Notes under the pieces: generated by a model
Database searches by the model: none
Seen by the model: only the letters and a program-made list of their open reading frames with translations
Told to the model about the DNA's origin: nothing
Made by a program: the position numbers and the translations under genes
Source: an uncultured Prevotella sp.
GTDB lineage: Bacteria > Bacteroidota > Bacteroidia > Bacteroidales > Bacteroidaceae
DNA length: 11,811 nt
Direction: 5' to 3'
NCBI GenBank assembly: GCA_900762125.1
Contig: CAAFFL010000040.1
Coordinates: forward strand, 1-11,811
Shown: piece after piece, positions 5,747-11,811 of the stretch
Numbering within the stretch: position 1 is the first letter of the stretch
Layout: each line of letters begins with the position of its first letter

Positions 5747-7704
5747 TTTAAGTCTATCTTTGCTTTGCGTGCGGCATCGCGCACCTTGTCATAGTTGGTT
5801 TGGTTCTTGAGGATTCGCGGCCGCATCTCGTCATACTGTGGCGACAAAAGATCGAATTCCGGGTGATAGTCCTTCGTGGCGATACCCGCCAATCCGATGA
5901 GCAGATGCGGCAGGGCATCGGTCATGTAGCGCTTGTGGCGTGCGGCACGGATGGCTTCATAGACCTTGCGGTGACTGCGCACATAGCGTGGCGAGCAATA
6001 GATCCAGAACGGCACCTCAAACTCATAGTGTGCCAGTGGCCAGTCAATGGCGGAGCTGTGGTTGCGACAGATGAAGTCGCGGCCAGGCTCGTAGCACTCC
6101 TCGCCATGGTCGGGCATGTAGATGACGATGGCGTCCTGCTTGCGGAACTTCTCCACGATGGCGGTGACGATGGAGTCGTTGTAGTGCACGGCGTTGTCGT
6201 AGTCGGCAATGACCTGCCGCTTGCGGTCGGTGAGGTCGGTGCGGTCTTGGTAGGCATCCTTGCCAAAGACGCGGCGGCTGTTCGGACAACGTGTGCGGTA
6301 GGTGACATGCTGTCCGATGAGGTGGAAGATGATGAGGTTGTTCTGCTGCGCCTCATCCTTCTTGCGGTGGATGGGGTTAAGACGGATGGTGCCATGGCTC
6401 AGGAGGGTGTCGTAGGCATTGAGCAGTCCACCGTCGAAGTGGTAGAGCTGGTCGTTGCGCACGTCAAACTGTGCCTCGCTGAGCGTGGGGTCGTTGAGGA
6501 AGAAGCCGCCGGAGAAGTCATAGACCGCGTCGCCGGCCTTCGGCAGAAACTGGTTGGTGAGGAACGTCACGCGGTAGCCTGCCTTGCGAAACACCTCGGG
6601 GAAGAGCGGATAGTCGCACCAGTCACCCGGCTGGCCGACGACATGCAGGGAGAGCACATTCTTGAAGACGAAGCTCGTGAGGTTCCAGCAAGTCACCACA
6701 TCGGAGAACTTCGTCAGCAGTCCTGTGCGCTCCAGGCGTCGCTGCCGCGGCGTCGTCTTCAGCGGGTAGCCGTAGAGCTGGCTGTGCTTCTTGCCATAGC
6801 TCTCGCCGATGATGAGGACGATGGTGGGCGACTTATATGTGCAGGAGTCGACGCGTGTGCGCTTGTTCGTCGCGATGCAGATGGCGAGCTGCTTGTTGGC
6901 GAGGTGGTTGCTGTACATGCTGAATGCCAGACGGTAGATAGGGAGGTACATCACGCCGTGATCCTTATAGGTCAGCAGGTGCTCCACCTTTCCGACGCTG
7001 TCGGCCGTCATCAGCTTTGTCATTCCCACCTTATTATTATAGGAGGCAATGACACTCCAGATGAGCAGTGCCACCACTACCAGAGCAAAGCCTCCAGTCA
7101 CGGCAGTACGGGTGAAGAAGTTGTAGAGCCGCGTGCGGACTGACAGTAACCGCTCCTTGACACTTCTTAATTTTGAATTTTGAATTACGAATTTTGAATT
7201 GCTGATGGCCCACAGCACATGCACGAGGAGCAACAGCAGCAGCCAGCCTACGGGCGAGGTGATGATGTCGGGCGTGAGGTAGGAGTCGAAGAACTCGCGC
7301 GCCTCACGGGGGTCAGTCTCGCCGACGAGGAGGAGCATCGACGGCGTCAGCGTGCTGCCAAACTTCCAGAAGCAATAGACATCGACGACAGCGACAGCGT
7401 AGAGCACCACATAAAGCAGGCGCCGCGTCCACTGGCGGATGCGGTGGCGGCGGGGCAGCAGCGTGAGGATGAGGCACGCCAGATAGTCGTCGAGGAAGAG
7501 CTCCAGCCAGAGGTTGCTGTAGAGGTGGGCTCCACGCTGGTCGGGCAGCGTGAGGATGGCCGTCAGCGCACCGAGGACGTACATCATCACGAAGAACGTG
7601 CCGTTGGTGGTGATGGGCGCCATGATGGCCCGGGCGAGGCGGGCGATGAGGGTGGGGGATGGATGTTGTTGTTCTGCTGTCATAAGGGTTGTTCCTTCTT
7701 TCAT
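5743..7704 (-). CDS. Phosphoethanolamine transferase (EptA/CptA-like, sulfatase superfamily)
   Basis: 653 residues from the ATG at 7704. Hydrophobic segments near 34-53, 68-84, 95-112, 147-166 and 200-220 make the usual five-helix membrane part, followed by a periplasmic sulfatase-fold domain. Metal and catalytic residues are visible: Glu301 in IIGESYGKKHSQLYGYP (298-314), Thr343 in NLTS (341-344) as likely nucleophile, HLIGQHVTYRTRCP (461-474) and Asp532-His533 in MPDHGEE (530-536). The expected reaction moves phosphoethanolamine from phosphatidylethanolamine to lipid A or another envelope glycan, which in other bacteria lowers binding of cationic peptides such as polymyxin. An ATGA links it to nadD. 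A second ATG at 7683 has a better ribosome site (AAGGA, 9 bases upstream), so the protein may be 646 residues. A frame running up to 8046 is a shadow of nadD. Residues about 168-180 (SNSKFVIQNSKLR), between helix 4 and helix 5, come from a 7-bp repeat array. Confidence 0.9.
   Translation of the reverse strand: MKEGTTLMTAEQQHPSPTLIARLARAIMAPITTNGTFFVMMYVLGALTAILTLPDQRGAHLYSNLWLELFLDDYLACLILTLLPRRHRIRQWTRRLLYVVLYAVAVVDVYCFWKFGSTLTPSMLLLVGETDPREAREFFDSYLTPDIITSPVGWLLLLLLVHVLWAISNSKFVIQNSKLRSVKERLLSVRTRLYNFFTRTAVTGGFALVVVALLIWSVIASYNNKVGMTKLMTADSVGKVEHLLTYKDHGVMYLPIYRLAFSMYSNHLANKQLAICIATNKRTRVDSCTYKSPTIVLIIGESYGKKHSQLYGYPLKTTPRQRRLERTGLLTKFSDVVTCWNLTSFVFKNVLSLHVVGQPGDWCDYPLFPEVFRKAGYRVTFLTNQFLPKAGDAVYDFSGGFFLNDPTLSEAQFDVRNDQLYHFDGGLLNAYDTLLSHGTIRLNPIHRKKDEAQQNNLIIFHLIGQHVTYRTRCPNSRRVFGKDAYQDRTDLTDRKRQVIADYDNAVHYNDSIVTAIVEKFRKQDAIVIYMPDHGEECYEPGRDFICRNHSSAIDWPLAHYEFEVPFWIYCSPRYVRSHRKVYEAIRAARHKRYMTDALPHLLIGLAGIATKDYHPEFDLLSPQYDEMRPRILKNQTNYDKVRDAARKAKIDLK
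7169..7200. repeat. 7-bp tandem array inside a coding sequence
   Basis: AATTTTG units begin at 7169, 7176 and 7190, with a degenerate AATTACG at 7183 and a partial copy ending at 7200. On the coding strand they read CAAAATT and encode NSKFVIQNSKL in the phosphoethanolamine transferase, in the linker between the fourth and fifth membrane helices. It is strikingly AT-rich within a GC-rich gene. Confidence 0.85.
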
Positions 7705-8300
7705 TGTTGGGGTGCTAGTCCCTGTGCCATGGGACCATAGAGGCGGTGCACATCGTCGACGATGGCCGGAGGCACGAGGCCCTCGATAGGGCAGCCGATC
7801 ATCAGTCGCTGGCGAATGAGCGTACTGCTCACGGGGTAGAGTGGCGTGTCGACAAGGTGCACATTCTGGGGCAACGTGGCGGCGTCGATGGTGTAGCCCT
7901 CCCGGGGATAGACGGCCAGTTCGTAGTGGGCAAGGATGTCCTGGGCGTGTGCCCAGCGGTCGAAGGCGAGCCAGTTGTCCGCACCGATGATGAGGACGAA
8001 CTGCCGGTCGGGGTAGTCGGCAGAGAGATGCTGCAGCGTGTTCCACATGAAGGACGGCCGCGGCAAGTGGAACTCATAGTCGCTGGCGATGAGGCCCTGT
8101 TCGCCCTCGAGCGCCTTCCGCGTCAGCGACAGCCGGAGGTCATCGGCGAGCAGGTCGGTGGCCGTGGTCTTGAAGGGGTTCAGCGGTGAGACGACGAACC
8201 ACACCTCGTCCAGCGCGGCAGCGTGCTGTATCTGCCGTGCCAGGGCGATGTGCCCCGTGTGGATGGGGTTGAAGCTGCCCCCGAAGATGCCAGTCCGCAT
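7701..8300 (-). CDS. nadD: Nicotinate-nucleotide adenylyltransferase
   Basis: 199 residues, the normal size for NadD, which makes nicotinate adenine dinucleotide from nicotinate mononucleotide and ATP in NAD synthesis. The nucleotidyltransferase signature GIFGGSFNPIHTGH (4-17, with HTGH) is intact, as are the mid-region FVLIIGADNWLAFDRW (101-116) and the C-terminal VSSTLIRQR (157-165), equivalent to the family's ISST.IR motif. The ATG at 8300 gives the canonical N-terminus. There is no Shine-Dalgarno; instead a 7-bp repeat array ends one base before the start codon. The 78-base gap to gmk is the largest in this part of the series, so nadD could also be separately regulated, though no promoter boxes are obvious. 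The stop overlaps the next start as ATGA. Confidence 0.96.
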   Translation of the reverse strand: MRTGIFGGSFNPIHTGHIALARQIQHAAALDEVWFVVSPLNPFKTTATDLLADDLRLSLTRKALEGEQGLIASDYEFHLPRPSFMWNTLQHLSADYPDRQFVLIIGADNWLAFDRWAHAQDILAHYELAVYPREGYTIDAATLPQNVHLVDTPLYPVSSTLIRQRLMIGCPIEGLVPPAIVDDVHRLYGPMAQGLAPQQ

Positions 8301-8301
8301 G

Positions 8302-8340
8302 ACTTTGAACTTTGAACTTTGAAGTTTGAACTTTGAAGTT
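8302..8340. repeat. 7-bp tandem array abutting the nadD start codon
   Basis: ACTTTGA units at 8302, 8309, 8316 and 8330 and AGTTTGA at 8323, with a partial copy to 8340, fill half of the gap between gmk and nadD. On the gene strand they read TTCAAAG/TTCAAAC and end one base before the nadD ATG, so they form its ribosome-binding region. Confidence 0.85.
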
Positions 8341-8378
8341 GATGATTACGCTGGCAGCGGTCCGTTTAGTCCAAGGCT

Positions 8379-8957
8379 TTAATCCTTTTCAACAAAAGCT
8401 TTCACCAGCCGGTAGGTCTCCTCCTCGGCCGTCTGTAGGTCGTCGTTGACCACCACATGGTCGAAGCGCGGTGCGAACGTCATCTCGTAGCTGGCCTTCG
8501 CCAGTCGTTGCTCGATGACCTCCGGTGCGTCGGTAGCCCGGCCGACGAGGCGCTGCCGCAGCACGTCGATGCTCGGCGCCTGGATGAAGATGCTCAAGGC
8601 CTGCGCGCCATACTGGCTCTTGATGTTGCAGCCGCCCTTGACGTCGACGTCGAAGGTGACGTTCTCGCCCTGCGCCGTCTGGCTCTCCACCTGCGACTTG
8701 AGGGTGCCGTAGAACTTATCGGTGTATACCTCTTCATATTCCAGGAACTCCCCCGCGTCGATGCGACGGCGAAACTCCTCCGGCGTGATGAAGAAATACT
8801 CCACACCGTCGCGCTCCGTGCCACGCGGCGCACGTGAGGTGCAAGAGATGGAGAACTTCAGGTTCAGCTCCGGATGCTCCGTCATCAGCCACTTCACGAT
8901 GGTGCTCTTCCCACTGCCACTGGGTGCAGAGAAGATGATCAGCTTGCCTTTTGCCAT
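8379..8957 (-). CDS. gmk: Guanylate kinase
   Basis: 192 residues from the ATG at 8957. It phosphorylates GMP to GDP with ATP in the cytoplasm. The P-loop SAPSGSGKST (10-19), the GMP-binding segment SCTSRAPRGTERDGVEYFF (38-56), EYEEVYTDKFYGT (73-85) and DVDVKGGCNIK (103-113) are all intact, and the length is typical. An upstream ATG at 8975 overlaps the yicC stop as TAATG and would add six residues (MKQDKT); I prefer 8957 because MAKGKLIIFSAPSG matches the family's usual N-terminus, but the coupled start is plausible. It is second in the leftward series, next to yicC as in many bacteria. Confidence 0.95.
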   Translation of the reverse strand: MAKGKLIIFSAPSGSGKSTIVKWLMTEHPELNLKFSISCTSRAPRGTERDGVEYFFITPEEFRRRIDAGEFLEYEEVYTDKFYGTLKSQVESQTAQGENVTFDVDVKGGCNIKSQYGAQALSIFIQAPSIDVLRQRLVGRATDAPEVIEQRLAKASYEMTFAPRFDHVVVNDDLQTAEEETYRLVKAFVEKD

Positions 8958-8974
8958 GGTCTTATCTTGTTTCA

Positions 8975-9850
8975 TTACAGTGCATTGAGCACCTGTTCCT
9001 TGATCTGCTCGAGCTCGTCCTTCATCTTGACGACGATGTTCTGCATCTCCGCCTGGTTACTCTTCGAGCCCGTGGTGTTGATCTCGCGGCCCATCTCCTG
9101 TGCGATGAAGCCGAGCTTCTTGCCCACAGGACCGTCCTCGGCCATCGTCTCGCGGAAGTATTTCAGGTGGTTCGCCAAGCGTTGCTTCTCCTCGCTGATG
9201 TCGAGCTTCTCAATATAATAGATGAGTTCCTGCTCCAGACGGTTCATGTTGTAGTCAGCCTCCGGGATCTGCTCCAGACCCTTGATGATGGTCTCCTTGA
9301 TCTTCGGTACGCGGCTCTTCTCGTAAGGCTCGATGCTCTTGAGTAGCGCCTCGATGTTGTCCACCTTCTCGTAGAACTTCTTCTCCAGGGCGGCCCCCTC
9401 CTGGCGGCGGAAGGCGAGCAGCGCAGCGATAGCCTCATCCATCGCCTGGCGGGCGGCGGTCCACTCCTCCTCGCTAAGCTCCTCGGTGTCGGTCTTTGTC
9501 AGCACGTCGGGCATGCGCAGCAGCGTCTCGTACCAATTGGTGGGCTCGGGGATGCCCGTGCGGGCGGAGATGGCTCTTATCTGGTTGTAATAATTTTCAA
9601 CTAAGGAGCCGTTGATGGGCGTGGCGTCGACAATGGTGTCCTTCTCGATCCAGATGGCAAAGTCGACCTTGCCACGGATGAGTGCCTTGGTGATGACCTG
9701 GCGTATCTCCATCTCCTTCTCGCGATAGAGGGGAGCGATGCGCGTGGAAAGATCCAGAGCCTTACTATTCAATGATTTAATCTCAACATTAATCTTCTTG
9801 TCCTTGTAGGCCACGACCGCCTTGCCGTAGCCTGTCATTGATTGTATCAT
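8975..9850 (-). CDS. yicC: YicC-family endoribonuclease
   Basis: 291 residues, the full family length. The N-terminus MIQSMTGYGKA is the canonical YicC_N signature, and the C-terminal domain (DUF1732) ends GKKLGFIAQEMGREINTTGS (about 243-262) then KSNQAEMQNIVVKMKDELEQ, closely matching the family. YicC of Escherichia coli has been shown to be an endoribonuclease that can promote small-RNA decay; the target in Bacteroidetes is unknown. The middle part is charged and helical. It is the first gene of the leftward series and faces tsaB across a 90-base region with a TAnnTTTG box on its own strand. Its stop overlaps an upstream-most gmk start by one base. Confidence 0.95.
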   Translation of the reverse strand: MIQSMTGYGKAVVAYKDKKINVEIKSLNSKALDLSTRIAPLYREKEMEIRQVITKALIRGKVDFAIWIEKDTIVDATPINGSLVENYYNQIRAISARTGIPEPTNWYETLLRMPDVLTKTDTEELSEEEWTAARQAMDEAIAALLAFRRQEGAALEKKFYEKVDNIEALLKSIEPYEKSRVPKIKETIIKGLEQIPEADYNMNRLEQELIYYIEKLDISEEKQRLANHLKYFRETMAEDGPVGKKLGFIAQEMGREINTTGSKSNQAEMQNIVVKMKDELEQIKEQVLNAL

Positions 9851-9873
9851 AGTTCTTTCACGTTAAATTTCTG

Positions 9874-9881
9874 CAAATGTA
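9874..9881 (-). promoter_or_regulatory. Probable -7 box for the yicC-led operon
   Basis: The minus strand reads TACATTTG, matching the Bacteroidetes TAnnTTTG box, 24 bases upstream of the yicC ATG. The matching -33 element is weak: TTTA at spacing 22 instead of TTTG at 19-21. The start site would fall very close to the ATG, giving a short leader. Confidence 0.5.
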
Positions 9882-9903
9882 CGAAAAATCGGGGAAAAAG
9901 AAG

Positions 9904-9911
9904 TAAATTTG
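9904..9911 (+). promoter_or_regulatory. Probable -7 box for the tsaB-led operon
   Basis: TAAATTTG matches TAnnTTTG, 29 bases upstream of the tsaB ATG at 9941. No TTTG is found at the expected -33 position (around 9879-9884), which instead overlaps the opposite -7 box. Together with that box it forms an inverted repeat, TGCAAAT at 9872-9878 and ATTTGCA at 9907-9913. Confidence 0.5.
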
Positions 9912-9940
9912 CACTTAATTTAGATATCGATACCGAAATT

Positions 9941-10633
9941 ATGTCATGTATATTGAATATTGAGACGAGCACCAGCGTCTGCTCCATTGCCGTCAGTGAG
10001 GACGGTGCTTGCATTTTTGAGAAAGAGGATCATTCGGGGCCAAACCATGCAGAGCGCCTGGGATCGTTTGTCGATGAGGCACTGTCGTTTGTCGACAACC
10101 ACGCCATACCGCTCGACGCCGTGGCCGTGAGCTGCGGCCCGGGCTCCTACACCGGTCTGCGCATCGGCGTCTCGATGGCAAAAGGCATCTGCTACGGCCG
10201 CGGTGTGAAGCTCATCGGCGTGCCGACGCTGGAGCTGCTCTGCGTGCCGGTGCTGCTCAGGGAGATGGTCGAGGAGGACGACGCACTGCTTTGTCCGATG
10301 CTCGACGCACGGCGCATGGAGGTCTATGCGCAGCTCTTCGACCGGGCCCTGCATGAGGTGCGGCCCATCCACGCCGACGTCGTCGAGGCCGACACCTACC
10401 AGGAATGGCTCGACAAGCGGCCGGTCTACTTCTTTGGCGACGGGGCAATGAAGTGCCGCGACGTCATCCAGCACCCCAACGCCCACTTCCTGCCCGACAT
10501 CGAGCCACTGGCGAAGAACATGTTCCCACTGGCCGAGAAGCGCATCGCGCTGGAGCAGTTTGAGGATGTGGCCTATTTCGTCCCGTTCTATCTCAAAAAC
10601 TTCGTGGCCAAGCTGCCACGCAAACTCCTTTAA
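9941..10633 (+). CDS. tsaB: tRNA threonylcarbamoyladenosine synthesis protein TsaB
   Basis: 230 residues, typical for TsaB (YeaZ), the non-catalytic partner that with TsaD and TsaE installs t6A at position 37 of ANN-reading tRNAs. The ASKHA-fold marks are present: ILNIETSTSVCSIAV (4-18), SGPNHAERL (32-40), VSCGPGSYTGLRIGVSMAKG (63-82), DARRMEVYAQ (122-131) and the C-terminal PFYLKNFVAK (215-224). The ATG at 9941 is chosen over an in-frame ATG at 9842 because MSCILNIETST is the family N-terminus and the extension would cross the promoter region. Two bases separate its stop from the next ATG, so it is co-transcribed with the DUF4290 gene and murA. Confidence 0.96.
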   Translation: MSCILNIETSTSVCSIAVSEDGACIFEKEDHSGPNHAERLGSFVDEALSFVDNHAIPLDAVAVSCGPGSYTGLRIGVSMAKGICYGRGVKLIGVPTLELLCVPVLLREMVEEDDALLCPMLDARRMEVYAQLFDRALHEVRPIHADVVEADTYQEWLDKRPVYFFGDGAMKCRDVIQHPNAHFLPDIEPLAKNMFPLAEKRIALEQFEDVAYFVPFYLKNFVAKLPRKLL

Positions 10634-10635
10634 AC

Positions 10636-11235
10636 ATGAATATCCAAGGATTAGACTATAACACCCAGCGTGAGCGCCTCGTGCTGCCCGAATATGGCCG
10701 CGAGGTGCAGGACATGGTCGACTATGCCGTCGGCCTGAAGGACCGGGCTGAGCGACAGAGCTGCGCGGAGACCATCGTCGCCATCATGCAGCGCATGTTC
10801 CCACAGGTGCGTGAGACAGAGAACTACCAGCAGAAGCTGTGGGATCAACTGGCACTGATGAGTGACTTCAAGCTCGACATCGACTGGCCCTATGACATCT
10901 CGCAGGCAAAGACGATGCAGGAGAAGCCGCAACCGATGCAGTATCCCACGCAGCGCATACCTGTGATGCACTATGGACGCATGGTTTTTGAGCTCTTCGA
11001 CCGTCTGAAGACGATGGAGTCCGGACCGGAGCGCGACGCACTGGTGAAGCTCACTGCCAACCAGATGAAGCGCGACCTCGTGCTCTGGAGCCACGGCTAC
11101 AGCGACGACGAGAAGGTCGCCGACGACCTGGCACGCTATACCGACGGAAAGATCCAGCTCGACCTAAGCAAGTTCAAGTTTGCAAAGGTCGACACACGGG
11201 GCGAGCAGACGGAGAAAAAGCGTAAGAAGAAATAA
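10636..11235 (+). CDS. DUF4290 family protein
   Basis: 199 residues, soluble, with no signal or membrane segment. The N-terminus MNIQGLDYNTQRERLVLPEY and the segment around YGREVQDMVDYAV (20-32) match the Bacteroidetes-restricted DUF4290 family as I recall it; its function is unknown. The protein is mostly helical and charged, with a conserved-looking middle part (SDFKLDIDWPYDIS, 76-89) and a very basic end (EKKRKKK, 193-199) that could touch RNA or DNA. It lies two bases after tsaB and 13 bases before murA, so all three are probably one transcript. The constant placement beside murA suggests a link to cell-wall or translation functions, but nothing in the sequence shows it. Confidence 0.85.
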   Translation: MNIQGLDYNTQRERLVLPEYGREVQDMVDYAVGLKDRAERQSCAETIVAIMQRMFPQVRETENYQQKLWDQLALMSDFKLDIDWPYDISQAKTMQEKPQPMQYPTQRIPVMHYGRMVFELFDRLKTMESGPERDALVKLTANQMKRDLVLWSHGYSDDEKVADDLARYTDGKIQLDLSKFKFAKVDTRGEQTEKKRKKK

Positions 11236-11248
11236 ACCTGAGAAGCGT

Positions 11249-11811
11249 ATGCAGACTTTCATCATCGAAGGCGGACATCCGCTGAGCGGAACCATCACGC
11301 CACAGGGAGCGAAGAACGAGGCGCTGGAGGTCATCTGCGCCACGTTGCTCACCACGGAGCCCGTGCGCATCACGAACGTCCCGGACATCCTGGATGTGAA
11401 CAACCTCATCCGGTTGCTCGCCGACATCGGCGTGAGAGTAACACGTCACAGCCGCAACGACTACACCTTCCAGGCCGAGTCGCTCGATCTCGCCTACCTC
11501 GACAGCATCGAGTTTGTCAAGAAGTGCTCGGCGCTGCGCGGCTCCGTGCTGATGATTGGTCCGTTGCTCGGACGCTTCGGCAAGGCAACGGTGGCCAAGC
11601 CCGGTGGCGACAAGATCGGGCGTCGCAGGCTCGACACACACTTCCTCGGATTTAAATACCTCGGCGCACGCTTTGAACATGACGATGAGCGCGACGTCTT
11701 CCAGATACGTGCGGAGAAGCTCCGTGGCACGTACATGCTCCTTGACGAGGCGTCGGTGACCGGTACGGCAAACATCATCATGGCGGCAGTGAAGGCGAAG
11801 GGAACCACCAC
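11249..11811 (+). CDS. murA: UDP-N-acetylglucosamine 1-carboxyvinyltransferase, 5' part
   Basis: The first 187 residues of MurA; the frame is open to the window end and a full protein would be about 430 residues. MurA adds enolpyruvate from PEP to UDP-GlcNAc, the first committed step of peptidoglycan synthesis, in the cytoplasm. Lys22-Asn23 in PQGAKNEAL (18-26) are in the canonical positions, and LRGSVLMIGPLLGRFG (96-111) supplies the PEP-binding Arg97 (Arg91 in E. coli numbering). At the catalytic-loop position KPGGDKIGRRRLDTHF (117-132) the usual Cys (Cys115 of E. coli) is Asp121, codon GAC at 11609-11611. This natural change is known in mycobacteria and chlamydia, keeps activity and prevents covalent inhibition by fosfomycin. 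The ATG at 11249 follows the DUF4290 stop by 13 bases. Confidence 0.96.
   Translation, partial: MQTFIIEGGHPLSGTITPQGAKNEALEVICATLLTTEPVRITNVPDILDVNNLIRLLADIGVRVTRHSRNDYTFQAESLDLAYLDSIEFVKKCSALRGSVLMIGPLLGRFGKATVAKPGGDKIGRRRLDTHFLGFKYLGARFEHDDERDVFQIRAEKLRGTYMLLDEASVTGTANIIMAAVKAKGTT

Noticed and set aside
5800..7143. Plus-strand open frame of 447 codons opposite the phosphoethanolamine transferase
   Set aside because: Val-, Glu-, Asp-rich shadow without a ribosome site or recognisable motif; the minus-strand gene is intact.
7705..8046. N-terminal extension of the phosphoethanolamine transferase to 8046
   Set aside because: The extra residues are proline/arginine/histidine-rich and overlap nadD coding sequence; the ATGA junction at 7704-7701 is the natural start.
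4615..8340. 7-bp arrays as a CRISPR array or as one mobile element
   Set aside because: Units are 7 bp without spacers, and the three arrays are separated by intact genes with no transposase, terminal repeats or duplicated target.

Overview
The window looks like a chromosomal segment of a Bacteroidales bacterium, most likely a GC-rich member of the Prevotella group. Three things point there: the gene neighbourhoods (tsaB, DUF4290, murA on one side; yicC, gmk, nadD on the other), promoter-like boxes of the Bacteroidetes type (TAnnTTTG, once with a well-placed upstream TTTG), and start codons that often lack a clear Shine-Dalgarno. Genes are packed tightly; no stretch over 300 bases lacks a gene, and I see no tRNA, rRNA, CRISPR array, transposase or integrase.

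Layout. A short divergent intergenic region (9851-9940) splits the window. Rightward from it run tsaB (tRNA t6A synthesis), a DUF4290 protein and the first part of murA (peptidoglycan precursor synthesis; cut by the window end). Leftward runs a long, nearly gapless minus-strand series of ten genes: yicC (ribonuclease family), gmk, nadD, a lipid A phosphoethanolamine transferase-like membrane enzyme, two different acyltransferase-3 membrane proteins, a UbiA-family polyprenyl-phosphate phosphoribosyltransferase-like protein, a HAD-IB phosphatase, a GtrA-family membrane protein and a large uncharacterised polytopic membrane protein. Most junctions from nadD onward are ATGA/GTGA or short overlaps, so translation is probably coupled. 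At the far left, an unrecognised gene reads off the window edge behind its own Bacteroidetes-type promoter.

How the genes fit together. The first genes of the leftward series are housekeeping; the rest all act on the cell envelope. The last four (2694-3572 leftward to 203) match, step by step, the logic of mycobacterial decaprenyl-phosphoryl ribose/arabinose synthesis: transfer of phosphoribose to a polyprenyl phosphate, removal of the 5-phosphate, movement or handling of the lipid-linked sugar by a GtrA protein, and a polytopic membrane protein that could use it. This suggests a lipid-linked pentofuranose route in this organism, and is the main candidate for an undescribed system here.

Other points of interest are a MurA whose catalytic cysteine is replaced by aspartate (expected fosfomycin resistance), short 7-bp tandem arrays of a TTCAAAG/TTCAAAA type inserted at three places in the operon (inside a gene, at a stop/start junction, and directly before a start codon), and a second repeat-like insertion in the C-terminal tail of the large membrane protein.
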